Origin: DATLSM01 sp049585815
GTDB lineage: Bacteria > Actinomycetota > Thermoleophilia > Solirubrobacterales > 70-9
Assembly (NCBI GenBank): GCA_049585815.1
Contig: JBAVAR010000155.1
Coordinates: 1-64,000 of the forward strand
Direction: 5' to 3'
DNA length: 64,000 nt
Shown: positions 1-7,962 of the stretch, piece by piece
Position numbering within the stretch: the stretch's first letter is position 1
Layout of the letters: every line of letters begins with the position of its first letter
Notes under the pieces: generated by a model
The model's input: the letters and a program-made list of their open reading frames with translations, nothing else
Database searches by the model: none
Told to the model about the DNA's origin: nothing
Position numbers and translations under genes: made by a program

Positions 1-2
1 CG

Positions 3-44
3 CGGGCGCTGGAGCTGCTCGAGCGCATCCCCAAGCACGCGTAG
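3..44 (+). CDS. C-terminal tail of a gene entering from the left edge
   Basis: Frame 3 is open from the window edge and reads RALELLERIPKHA followed by TAG. Only 13 codons are visible, so no function can be given. The leucine/glutamate-rich end resembles a terminal helix. It is called a gene end only because the frame is open and the codons use G/C at third positions. Confidence 0.4.
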   Translation, partial: RALELLERIPKHA

Positions 45-90
45 CCACGAACGAGACAGCTGCCGCGGCGGGGATCCTCAGTGTTTAAGC

Positions 91-519
91 CTAATTTGCG
101 CTGGCGGTGGGGGGTAACTTCGGACTAAACGTTCTTGAGTTGACCAAGCCCTCCTCGAAGGGGATCAGGTCGAGGTCGTCCCACCTGACCGACCGCCCCG
201 TCGGCTCGACCACCAGCTCCCCCCGGCGCATCGTCTTCACATGGGTGGCGCTTGCCGTCCACTTCTGGACCACCAGCCCCTCGCGCACGTAGAGGCGACG
301 GCTGGTGAACTCGATATCGGGTCAGGCCTCGAAGATTGCGGCGATGTGGTCGCGCACATCCTCCCCGCTCGCGGACTCACCGGCACTGTGGTCGGCGAAG
401 ACCATCTCGTCAGCATGCATCGCGAGGATCGCGTCGAGGCCGTGGGCGTTCCAGGCATCGTTGTATTTGGCGATCGTCGCCCGCAGCGCCTGCTCGGAGC
501 TCTTATCGACGGCGTTCAT
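91..519 (-). pseudogene. SnoaL-like / NTF2-fold polyketide cyclase, interrupted by an in-frame TGA
   Basis: The start is ATG at 519-517 with AAGGAG seven bases upstream. The first 65 residues contain the typical NTF2/SnoaL pattern (YNDAWNAHGLDAILAMHADE) and end at a TGA at 324-322. The same frame continues without a shift for 76 more residues that look like the second half of the fold (PDIEFTSRRLYV, VVQKWTASATH, GRSVRWDDLDLI). Joined, the product would be about 142 residues, the usual length for the family. In relatives a Trp commonly precedes the Pro-Asp, so a TGG-to-TGA change at codon 66 is the simplest explanation. SnoaL-like proteins are small dimeric barrels of varied catalytic roles. 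No selenocysteine element was looked for beyond inspection, and recoding is unlikely. Confidence 0.75.
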
Positions 520-591
520 CCGCTCTCCTTGGGGGGAGGTAGAAGTATGTATGGTCGCAGCCAACCACGACAGCGCACGGGGAGGATCGAG

Positions 592-966
592 ATGGCTGAT
601 GGCTACACGATCAAGCACCGCGATGAGTTCGAGGTGCTCGAGGGATCCGGAGACTCGACTTGGAGGTTGGCCCGCCGGGCGCTCGGCACCTCTGCATTCG
701 GTTTCAACCTTGTCGAAATCGACCCTGGAGGTCAGATCCCCGACCACGACGAGGCGGGAACCGGCCAACTCGAGCTCTACGTCATCCTCGACGGCGAGGC
801 GGTCCTGCGGATCGATGGCGAGGACCATCCGGCGCCGGCCGGTACCTTCGCCTCGATCGAGCCACCGGTCAGCCGCACCATCCTCAACCGCTCCGCGGAG
901 AAGGTGAGCGCGCTGTTGATTGGCGTTCACCCCAGCGGGGAATACACGCCGCCGTCCTTTGCCTGA
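592..966 (+). CDS. small cupin-domain protein
   Basis: This is a 124-residue single-domain cupin. The ATG at 592 follows GGGGAGG, which decides the start over the ATG at 550. The core reads as a cupin motif 1 variant (IPDHDEAGTGQLELYVILDG), with D-H-D and a downstream E where many family members have metal-binding His/Glu. Motif 2 (PAGTFASIEPPVSRTILN) lacks the usual His, so metal binding is uncertain. Cupins of this size are often sensors or isomerase-like enzymes, and no substrate can be named. It stands between the divergent SnoaL pseudogene and gltB. Confidence 0.75.
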   Translation: MADGYTIKHRDEFEVLEGSGDSTWRLARRALGTSAFGFNLVEIDPGGQIPDHDEAGTGQLELYVILDGEAVLRIDGEDHPAPAGTFASIEPPVSRTILNRSAEKVSALLIGVHPSGEYTPPSFA

Positions 967-995
967 GCCGACCCCCTGGGGCGGGCGCGGCGCCC

Positions 996-1001
996 TATAA
1001 T
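996..1001 (+). promoter_or_regulatory. -10 box for gltB
   Basis: This is a perfect TATAAT, 64 bases before the gltB ATG, just after the cupin stop codon. No good -35 hexamer is visible 16-18 bases upstream. It would give an mRNA with a leader of about 55-60 nt containing the GGGAGG ribosome site. Confidence 0.55.
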
Positions 1002-1065
1002 GCGGAGTTCTCGTCAACCCGTCGCGCGCCCGCTCGGAGAAGGCGTGGAACCCGGGAGGTCAAAC

Positions 1066-4000
1066 ATGTCCGCACCCCAGTCCCCTGAGCTCCACGGCGA
1101 GGGCGGTCCCGTCCGCTACTCGCCCGAGCGGCCCTATCGGCCGCTGGTCTCCCCCCCAAGCGTCGAGGACAAGGATGCCTGCGCGATCTATGCCTCGGTG
1201 CGCAAGGACGCAACCCCGAGCCATGCACCGATCGAGCTCGCCGTACCTGCCCTGCAGAAGATGCTGCACCGGGCCGGAAATGTCGACGGAGAGGGGGACG
1301 GATGTGGGCTGCTGGTGGATCTGCCTCGCCGGATCTGGGCCGAGGAGGTCCGCGCCGGCGGGCACGATCCCTCGCTCACGCTCGACGACGCCTTTGCTGT
1401 CGCCCATGTCTTCGTCGAGCGCTCCCAGGATCTCGAGCGGATCCAGCATGACGCTCGCGAACTGCTCGGTCGGGGCGGCTTTCGCATCCTCGCCGAGCGG
1501 ATCGGCGTCGTTGACTCGACTGCCCTCGGCCCCACCGCGCGCGAGGAAGAGCCGCACTTCTGGCAGATCGCCGGGCTGCTCGCCACCGCGTCCAGCCGCG
1601 AGCGCGCCCTCTTCGAGCTGCTGATCGAGCTCGAGCAGCGACTCGACCTGCACGTTCCGTCCTTCTCGGCGACGACCTGCGTCTACAAGGTGATGGGAGC
1701 GCCGCAGGTGCTCGGCGCCTACTACCCGGATCTCCGCGACGAGCGCTTCGAGACGATCGGCTGCTTTGGCCACAATCGCTACTCGACCAACACCTGGCCC
1801 TCCTTCAAGCGGGTCCAGCCCTTCTCGGTTCTTGGTCACAACGGCGAGATCAACACGATCGCTCAGCTGCGCCAGGAGGCGGTAATGCTGGGCGTCCCGA
1901 TCCAGCCTGGCTCCTCGGACTCCCAGGACCTCAACCGAACGATCGAGACCCTGGTCAGCCGCGACGGCCTCAGCCTGGCGGAGGCGATGGAGATGGTGTT
2001 GCCACCGATCGCCGAGGAGATCCGCTCTTTCCCCGACCAGCTGCGCCCCTTCTACATGTACCTGCACCAAGCGATGGGTCCGTTCGCGCAGGGTCCCGTG
2101 GCGCTGATAGCCCGTCATGGCGAGGAATGCGTGTTTTCGGCAGACGCGCTCGGCCTGCGGCCTCTCTGGCAGATCGAGACCGGCGAGGACTTTGTCTTCA
2201 GCTCCGAGCCGGGGGTCGTCTCCCTTCACTCGATGGTCTCTGAGCCTAAGCCGCTGGCGCCCGGGGAGAAGGCCCTCGTGGCGATCGATCGTGAACGAAA
2301 GCGCTCGACCTTGCACCCCCACGACGAGATGCTGCATCTGGTTCGCAAGAGCTGGCTGAGCCGCAACGGCGCCGAGGACGCGGGGCCCTATGACCGAGCC
2401 CTTGACCCCGGCGGGCCACTGGAGGGCGAGGACGTACCCGGCTACTCCGACGCCGGTCCAGAGGAGCCGGTCAAGGTCGCCGATCGGATCCTCGCCGGGT
2501 TCGGTTGGCAGCGCGACGACGTCAAACTGGTCCAGCAGATGGCGTCCAACGGCGCCGAGCCGATCGGCTCGCTCGGCTACGACGGACCGCTCGCCGCGCT
2601 CTCCCCCGAGCGGCAGAACCTCGCCGACTACTTCAAGGAGACGGTTGCCGTTGTCACCAACCCGGCGATCGACCGCGAGCGCGAGGTCGAGCACTTCTCG
2701 ACCCGCACCGTCTTCGGCCGTCGCCCCTCGATCGATGCCGCCGGGCAGGACACCGGCACAGTCGAGGCCGCGCTACCGGTGATTCTCGGTGGCCACCACG
2801 GGATGGCGCCGCTTTCCGACCGGACGTACCGCAAGATCGCGCGCGAGCACCAAACCTTCCTGCTCGAGGACCTCTGGGAGGAGTTTCGCGGGAGGGCCGA
2901 CGCGGTCGACATCTCCCTGCTTGAGTCGGAGACAACTCAAGGTGCGGTCGAGCGGATCAAGCAGGAGGCGGTGAAAAAGGTGCGCGACGGTGCGGAGCTG
3001 CTTGTCCTCACCGACCGCACCGTCTATGACGGCGACCGCCGCTACCTCGACCCGCACCTGGCCACATCCGCCATCGACCAGGCGTTGAAGCAGTTCCGGG
3101 TCGAGCCGGGCGAGGAGAACCTGCGCCGCCGCTGTGGTGTCGTTCTGCGCTCGGCGGCGATCCGCAACGTCCACGACACGATGCTGGCGCTGGGGCTCGG
3201 CGCCAACGGCGTCTGCCCGTACACGATGGTCGAGGTGGTCTGCGTCGAGGACTACGAGACCGACGTATCCAATCTCTGTGCCGCCCTCACCAAGGGGATA
3301 GAGAAAGTGATCTCAACGATCGGGATCCACGAGGTGCGGGGCTACGCTCGCCAGTTCTCCTCGATCGGAGTCAAGCCAGAGCTGGCCGAGATCCTCCTGA
3401 CGGAGGCCTTCGCCGCCTCTGAGTCAGGTGGCGTGGGCTTCGCCGTCCTCGACGGCGACAGCAACGCACGGGCGCGGGCGCTGTCTGGAGACGAGGAAGC
3501 CAAGCCGGCAAAGACCTTCCGCTTTTACCCGAAGGTCTACAAGGCGGCGATCGCCACCGCCAACGGTTCGGGCTCCTACGCCGAGTACTCCGAGAAGGTC
3601 CGCGAGCTGGAGCGCCAGAGCCCGATATCGCTGCGACATGTCATGGGCCTCAAGGGCGACCGCGCCCCGGTGGACCCGGAGTCGGTCGACGCCGGCGTGG
3701 GCCATCACGACTACCCCGTCGTGATCTCCTCGATGAGCTTCGGCTCCCAGTCTGAGCCGGCCTTCCGCGCCTACGCGGAGGCGGCGCGGGCGATCAACAT
3801 CCTCTGCGTCAATGGCGAGGGCGGCGAGATTCGGGATATGTACGGCCAATACCGCAAGTGGCGCGGCCAACAGGTTGCCTCGGGACGCTTCGGAGTTTCG
3901 GCGGAGATGATCAACTCTTCCTACGTCGCCGAGATCAAGATCGGCCAGGGAGCCAAGCCGGGAGAGGGGGGGCATCTACCGGGCAAGAAGGTCTCCGAGA

Positions 4001-5739
4001 AGGTCGCCGCGGCGCGCAACGCGGCGCCGGGCACCGATCTGATCTCGCCCTCAAATAACCACGACCTCTACTCGATCGAGGACCTCGCCGAGCTGATCGA
4101 CGAGTTGAAGACCGTCAATCCAGACGTGCGCGTCTCGGTCAAGGTGCCGGTGGTGCCGAACATCGGCACGATCGGACTGGGGATCGCCAAGGCGGGCGCC
4201 GACATCATCACCCTGTCGGGCTTTGAGGGGGGAACGGGTGCGGCCCGCCAGCACGCTCTGCGCCATGTTGGGCTCCCCTCAGACATCGGAACCCGCGCCG
4301 TGCACCGGGCATTGATGGAGGCCGGGATCCGCAACCGGGTGGAGATCTGGGCCGACGGCGGCTATCGCCATGGCTATGACATCGTCAAGCTCCACTGCCT
4401 CGGTGCAAATCGAGTCGGTTTCGGCACCCTGGCGATGGTCAGTCTCGGCTGCACGATCTGTCGCGGCTGTCAGCTCGATACCTGCCACGTCGGGATAGCA
4501 ACCCAGATCGAGACGGTCGAGCAAGCCCAGGAGCACGGGCTGAAGAAGTTCACCCCACAGGAGGTGGACCGGGCCGCAGAGAGCTGCGCCCGCTTCTTCG
4601 GTGCGATGGGCGAAGAGGTGAAGCAGGTCGTTGCCTCGCTCGGCTACGAGCGCGCTCAGGACCTTGTCGGTCGCTATGACCTGCTTGAGCAGGTCGGCGC
4701 TCACGACAGACTCGATCTGGCGCCTTTGATCACTCCCTTGGAGGAGTTCCTCGATCTCGAGCCTCTCGATCTGCCCGTCGCGGATGAGGTAGTCGAGTCC
4801 CGCGCCGAGGCCGGCCTGGTCGCCGCTCGCCCAATCAGGATGCAGGCAAAGCAGGCCTCGGCGCAGATCGCCGCTCTCGCTGGCGACATCCGCCCCGGCC
4901 GCACGGTCCACAACGAGTTCCCACGTCCCACCGATGCCAATGACCGCGTCCTCGGCACCGAGCTGGCCGGCGCGATCGCCAGGTCGCGCATCTTCGATGA
5001 TGGCCCGGAGCCCAGCGACGAGATCCTCGCCAGTCTTGAGTTCAACGATGGCTCGGTGGCCGGCCAGGGGCTCGGTGCCTTCAACGCCTATGGCGTCTCG
5101 ATTCGGGTCGAGGGCGGCGCCCAGGATGGCGTCGGCAAGGCGATGCTGGGTGGGAGCGTCGCCGTGCTGAAGGGCAATGGCGCGAAGGGGAGACGGCTCA
5201 ACGGCTCGGTCGGCAAGTCCTTTGCCTACGGCGCCCAGCGCGGCCGTCTCTTCGTCCAGGGATCCGCCGACTCGCGCTTTTGTATTCGCCTCTCGGGCGC
5301 CGACGTCGTTCTCGGCGGGGAGCCGGCGAATGACCTCGACGACGATCGCGGATGCATCGTCGACCGCGCCAACGCGAAGGGATTTGCCTTCGAGTACATG
5401 ACCTCGGGCCGAGCGGTCGTACTCGGCGACATCGGTCCCTGGGCTTGCGCCGGGATGACGGGTGGGCGCGTCTACGTTCGCCAGAACGCCTTCGGCATCG
5501 ACCGTGCGGCGGTCGAACGCCGCCTCGGCAGGGGGGCCAAGGTTGAGTTGAAGGATCTCGACGCCGAGGGACTGCTTGACCTCGACGATCTGCTGAGCGG
5601 CTACGCCGCCGAGCTCAGGGCGACCGGTCAGGACGAGGAGGCCGGTCGGGTCCTCACTCTGGCGGCAGATGCCGCGAGCAATTTCCTCATGGTCGTCCCA
5701 CATAAAGTCCAGGCGGATCCGAGCATCTCGACCGAGTAG
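1066..5739 (+). CDS. gltB: glutamate synthase, large (alpha) subunit
   Basis: The product is 1557 residues, close to the ~1500 usual for GltB. It makes glutamate from glutamine and 2-oxoglutarate. The N-terminal class II glutaminase domain starts at a candidate catalytic Cys39 (KDACAIYA), so about 38 residues would be removed as a propeptide. It continues with RYSTNTWPSF and GHNGEINT. A central domain is followed by the FMN-binding synthase barrel (NNHDLYSIEDL, SVKVP, GFEGGTGAARQ). The 3Fe-4S motif is C1129-x5-C1135-x4-C1140, with an additional Cys1132 and CHVG in place of the common CPVG. The C-terminal GXGXG beta-helix (GSVAVLKGNGAKG, AGMTGGRVYV) is complete. The ATG at 1066 has GGGAGG upstream. 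No gltD lies next to it, so the electron-donating small subunit must be elsewhere, or a ferredoxin is used. Confidence 0.95.
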   Translation: MSAPQSPELHGEGGPVRYSPERPYRPLVSPPSVEDKDACAIYASVRKDATPSHAPIELAVPALQKMLHRAGNVDGEGDGCGLLVDLPRRIWAEEVRAGGHDPSLTLDDAFAVAHVFVERSQDLERIQHDARELLGRGGFRILAERIGVVDSTALGPTAREEEPHFWQIAGLLATASSRERALFELLIELEQRLDLHVPSFSATTCVYKVMGAPQVLGAYYPDLRDERFETIGCFGHNRYSTNTWPSFKRVQPFSVLGHNGEINTIAQLRQEAVMLGVPIQPGSSDSQDLNRTIETLVSRDGLSLAEAMEMVLPPIAEEIRSFPDQLRPFYMYLHQAMGPFAQGPVALIARHGEECVFSADALGLRPLWQIETGEDFVFSSEPGVVSLHSMVSEPKPLAPGEKALVAIDRERKRSTLHPHDEMLHLVRKSWLSRNGAEDAGPYDRALDPGGPLEGEDVPGYSDAGPEEPVKVADRILAGFGWQRDDVKLVQQMASNGAEPIGSLGYDGPLAALSPERQNLADYFKETVAVVTNPAIDREREVEHFSTRTVFGRRPSIDAAGQDTGTVEAALPVILGGHHGMAPLSDRTYRKIAREHQTFLLEDLWEEFRGRADAVDISLLESETTQGAVERIKQEAVKKVRDGAELLVLTDRTVYDGDRRYLDPHLATSAIDQALKQFRVEPGEENLRRRCGVVLRSAAIRNVHDTMLALGLGANGVCPYTMVEVVCVEDYETDVSNLCAALTKGIEKVISTIGIHEVRGYARQFSSIGVKPELAEILLTEAFAASESGGVGFAVLDGDSNARARALSGDEEAKPAKTFRFYPKVYKAAIATANGSGSYAEYSEKVRELERQSPISLRHVMGLKGDRAPVDPESVDAGVGHHDYPVVISSMSFGSQSEPAFRAYAEAARAINILCVNGEGGEIRDMYGQYRKWRGQQVASGRFGVSAEMINSSYVAEIKIGQGAKPGEGGHLPGKKVSEKVAAARNAAPGTDLISPSNNHDLYSIEDLAELIDELKTVNPDVRVSVKVPVVPNIGTIGLGIAKAGADIITLSGFEGGTGAARQHALRHVGLPSDIGTRAVHRALMEAGIRNRVEIWADGGYRHGYDIVKLHCLGANRVGFGTLAMVSLGCTICRGCQLDTCHVGIATQIETVEQAQEHGLKKFTPQEVDRAAESCARFFGAMGEEVKQVVASLGYERAQDLVGRYDLLEQVGAHDRLDLAPLITPLEEFLDLEPLDLPVADEVVESRAEAGLVAARPIRMQAKQASAQIAALAGDIRPGRTVHNEFPRPTDANDRVLGTELAGAIARSRIFDDGPEPSDEILASLEFNDGSVAGQGLGAFNAYGVSIRVEGGAQDGVGKAMLGGSVAVLKGNGAKGRRLNGSVGKSFAYGAQRGRLFVQGSADSRFCIRLSGADVVLGGEPANDLDDDRGCIVDRANAKGFAFEYMTSGRAVVLGDIGPWACAGMTGGRVYVRQNAFGIDRAAVERRLGRGAKVELKDLDAEGLLDLDDLLSGYAAELRATGQDEEAGRVLTLAADAASNFLMVVPHKVQADPSISTE

Positions 5740-5760
5740 ACGCCTCGGGCCGAGGCGTCT
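5738..5760. terminator. bidirectional hairpin terminator
   Basis: A 23-nt inverted repeat with 11-nt arms (AGACGCCTCGG / CCGAGGCGTCT) sits exactly over the two stop codons of the convergent genes gltB and the coiled-coil gene. There is no T-run, as is common for hairpins in high-GC actinobacteria. Confidence 0.65.
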
Positions 5761-6157
5761 AGCGCAGTCTCGTCAGGAGGTCGGCGATGGCGCGAACCTC
5801 ACGCAGGAGGCCGTCCAGCATCGCCTCTGTGTTGGTGTGGATCCGCCACTCGGCGTAGCGGCGATCGTTATCCACCGCATCGATGCGGTGCTCCAGCTTT
5901 GCTAGGCGCTTCTCGGTGCGAGCCTCGCTCTTGCGTATGCGCCGCTTGACCAAGCGCCTGGTCTCGGCGCGGATCTCATCGAGTTCATTACGGAGCTGGG
6001 TATCGCCGTCGTCTCCCTGTTCGGCCAGCATCTCCTCGACGCCGACCCGGACCCGCTCGATTTCCTCGTGCAGGCGTTCCCGTGCCTGGTCGGCGGCGGC
6101 GGAGATTCCCCCGCCAGGCGGGATGGAGGGGTCGGCTGGGCCGGGGGCAGAACTCAT
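5759..6157 (-). CDS. hypothetical coiled-coil protein
   Basis: The 132-residue protein has a Pro/Gly-rich N-terminus (about residues 1-20). A highly charged helical body follows (ARERLHEEIERVRVG, RRLVKRRIRKSEARTEKRLAK), with heptad-like spacing of Leu/Ile/Val, and ends in a hydrophobic helix (LLREVRAIADLLTRLR). There is no signal peptide, membrane segment or catalytic motif. It is convergent with gltB and tail-to-head with the FHA gene on the same strand. I do not recognise a family. Confidence 0.65.
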   Translation of the reverse strand: MSSAPGPADPSIPPGGGISAAADQARERLHEEIERVRVGVEEMLAEQGDDGDTQLRNELDEIRAETRRLVKRRIRKSEARTEKRLAKLEHRIDAVDNDRRYAEWRIHTNTEAMLDGLLREVRAIADLLTRLR

Positions 6158-6210
6158 CGCGCAATCCTAGGGCGGTGGGTGGCCGGAACCGGCACCGCTG
6201 AAGGTTCTGC

Positions 6211-6813
6211 TCAGCGTTCGAGCGCGTAGAGGCGGTAGCGGCCGATCGTCAGCTCATCACCCTCGGCCAGCCGACCCCACTCGATCAGCTTGCCGTTGAG
6301 CAGGACACCGTTGAGACTGCGGTCGTCCAGCACCCTGGCCTTGCGACCAGGCTCGCAGACGATCAGGGCGTGGCGTCGGGAGACACTCGGATCGTCGAGT
6401 CTGATGTCGGCGGTGACGCTGCGGCCGATCCGCGTCCAGCCGTCCTCGATGGCGAAAATCTGAATACCGTCGCCGTCCTCGCGACAGGCGAGGTAACGGC
6501 CCGGTCCGGGCAACAGGTCGCGTGCCTTGACCAGCCAGCCAGGCGGCTCGCTCGGCGTCTGGGCGGCGAACTCCGCGGTTTGGTGGCCATGCTCCTGCCT
6601 CGGCTCGAAGATTGAGTCGCGCAGAAAGCCCGAGCCGCTACAGCGAGGGCACCTGGGCAATCGATCGGTCTCCCGCAGTGAAAGCTGGGAGCCGCAGGTG
6701 AGGCAAAAAAAAGTTCCCGAGCCAGGCGATTCTCCCGTCTCAAGGCGGCCACTGGTCGAACTGCTGACACTGGTGAAGATGAGATGCTCCTTCCCGGCGC
6801 CTCCAACAGTCAT
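6211..6813 (-). CDS. zinc-ribbon plus FHA-domain protein
   Basis: The 200-residue protein carries a central zinc ribbon (CLTC, then CPRC about 20 residues later). Its C-terminal FHA domain shows TRIGRS, the SRRHA motif and the loop RSLNGVLLNGK. FHA domains bind phosphothreonine peptides, so it probably reads the output of a Ser/Thr kinase; none is encoded nearby. I placed the start at ATG 6813, because the upstream in-frame ATG at 6876 would overlap the divergent gene. The start has no clear ribosome site. Zn-ribbon/FHA combinations are common in actinobacteria, and the partner is unknown. Confidence 0.85.
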   Translation of the reverse strand: MTVGGAGKEHLIFTSVSSSTSGRLETGESPGSGTFFCLTCGSQLSLRETDRLPRCPRCSGSGFLRDSIFEPRQEHGHQTAEFAAQTPSEPPGWLVKARDLLPGPGRYLACREDGDGIQIFAIEDGWTRIGRSVTADIRLDDPSVSRRHALIVCEPGRKARVLDDRSLNGVLLNGKLIEWGRLAEGDELTIGRYRLYALER

Positions 6814-6849
6814 CCTAGCGCCATTCCGTCTCACCGGGGAGCCAATCTC

Positions 6850-6855
6850 TAGAAT
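6850..6855 (+). promoter_or_regulatory. -10-like box before the SRPBCC gene
   Basis: TAGAAT lies 11 bases before the ATG at 6867. No ribosome site is present between them, so a very short or absent leader is likely. Confidence 0.4.
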
Positions 6856-6866
6856 CGCGCCGGCCG

Positions 6867-7385
6867 ATGGGTCCAATCAGCTGCAATGTCGAGATCGATG
6901 CCCCGCGCGAGGTCGCCTTCGAGCTGATCAGCGACCTCTCCCGCCGTTCGGCGTTCACCGATCACTTCATCTCCGACTTCCACCTGACCCGGATTGAGGC
7001 CAGCGGGGTCGGCGCTGGAGCACGTTTTCGGGTTCGAGTGCCGCTCAACTCAACCTGGATGGAGACGACGATCGCCGAGCTGGATGAGCCCTTCCGAATC
7101 CTCGAGCACGGTCGCGGTGGGCGCGACAATCGTACCGGAGCGGTGACACTTTGGGAGCTGACAGAGGGACCCGGGTCGCTGACCACAGTGCGCGTCTCCC
7201 ACTGGACGGAGCCTTCGCACCCCCTTGACAAGGGCAGGGAGGTGCTCACCGGCGCCTCTTTTTGGACGGAGCGCAGGTGGCGCGAGGCGCTGCGAAGGCT
7301 GCGCGATCTGCTCGAGTCCGAGCGGGAGCTGGGTGACCGGATCGGGGTCGGCGGGGGCAACCGCTACGCGACTGGCATCCCTTAA
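6867..7385 (+). CDS. SRPBCC-fold (START-like / polyketide cyclase) protein
   Basis: The 172-residue protein opens with the typical SRPBCC start (VEIDAPREVAFELISDLSRR). It goes on with alternating strands (GAGARFRVRVPL, WMETTIAELDEPFRILEHG) and a long C-terminal helix (FWTERRWREALRRLRDLLE). These proteins bind hydrophobic ligands in a deep cavity, and the ligand cannot be read from sequence. It is divergent from the FHA gene and followed after 17 bases by a lipoprotein gene that has its own promoter-like box. Confidence 0.8.
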   Translation: MGPISCNVEIDAPREVAFELISDLSRRSAFTDHFISDFHLTRIEASGVGAGARFRVRVPLNSTWMETTIAELDEPFRILEHGRGGRDNRTGAVTLWELTEGPGSLTTVRVSHWTEPSHPLDKGREVLTGASFWTERRWREALRRLRDLLESERELGDRIGVGGGNRYATGIP

Positions 7386-7391
7386 TAGACT
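7386..7391 (+). promoter_or_regulatory. -10-like box before the lipoprotein gene
   Basis: TAGACT abuts the stop codon of the SRPBCC gene and lies 11 bases before the ATG at 7403. There is no Shine-Dalgarno sequence in between. Confidence 0.4.
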
Positions 7392-7402
7392 CTCGCGCGC
7401 TC

Positions 7403-7951
7403 ATGCCGGCCTCCCGCAGATTCGTCCTGCCGCTGCTCGCCTCCCTTTTGCTCGGGGCGAGCGCGCTTTTGGTCTCGGGATGTGGCTACTCGAGCAGTTC
7501 CAAGAACGTTGTGGAGGGGCAGACGGTGAGCCTCGGCAAGCTTCAGTACACGGTCGTCTTCTCCCGCTACCTAAACCCCAGTGACACTGAGGATGCCTCC
7601 TACCTCGTCGGCCAGCCCGCCCCGCTGCCCGCCACCAACTACTTCGGCGTCTTCCTCCAGGTCCAGAACGAAGACAGCCGGCCTCACCGGCTGCCGAAGT
7701 CGTTGAAAATCACTGACGTCATCGGACGGGTCTTCAACTCGATCCCCAGCAAGAGCGTCTTCGCGATGCCGCTGGGCGGCACGGTCGAAGCCGAAGAACA
7801 GGTGCCCGTGCTCGACTCCCCCGCACAGCAGGGGCCGATTCAGGGCTCCCTCGTCCTCTTCCGACTTCCCGCCGAAGTCTCCTCCAACCGGCCGCTGACG
7901 CTGTCGATTCCCGGTCCCGGAGGACCCGCCAAGGTCACGCTCGACCTCTAG
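7403..7951 (+). CDS. secreted lipoprotein, DUF4352-like immunoglobulin fold suspected
   Basis: The 182-residue protein has a lipoprotein signal: positive start, hydrophobic stretch (LPLLASLLLGASALLVSG) and lipobox V-S-G-C27. The mature part is beta-rich (LQYTVVFSRYLNP, YFGVFLQVQNEDSRPHRLP), resembling the Ig-like DUF4352 type that has a Q-V-x-N-x-D pattern. It would be anchored outside the cytoplasmic membrane. The function is unknown. It is convergent with, and 11 bases from, the penicillin-binding protein gene, which may indicate envelope work. Confidence 0.75.
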   Translation: MPASRRFVLPLLASLLLGASALLVSGCGYSSSSKNVVEGQTVSLGKLQYTVVFSRYLNPSDTEDASYLVGQPAPLPATNYFGVFLQVQNEDSRPHRLPKSLKITDVIGRVFNSIPSKSVFAMPLGGTVEAEEQVPVLDSPAQQGPIQGSLVLFRLPAEVSSNRPLTLSIPGPGGPAKVTLDL

Positions 7952-7962
7952 ACCCCTGCCCT

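Noticed and set aside
1060..2694. Long minus-strand frame opposite gltB
   Set aside because: It lies wholly antisense to a well-supported gene and has no recognisable domain; such shadows are common in high-GC DNA.
4279..5703. 474-codon minus-strand frame within gltB
   Set aside because: Antisense to conserved GltB motifs, including the beta-helix domain; no family similarity.
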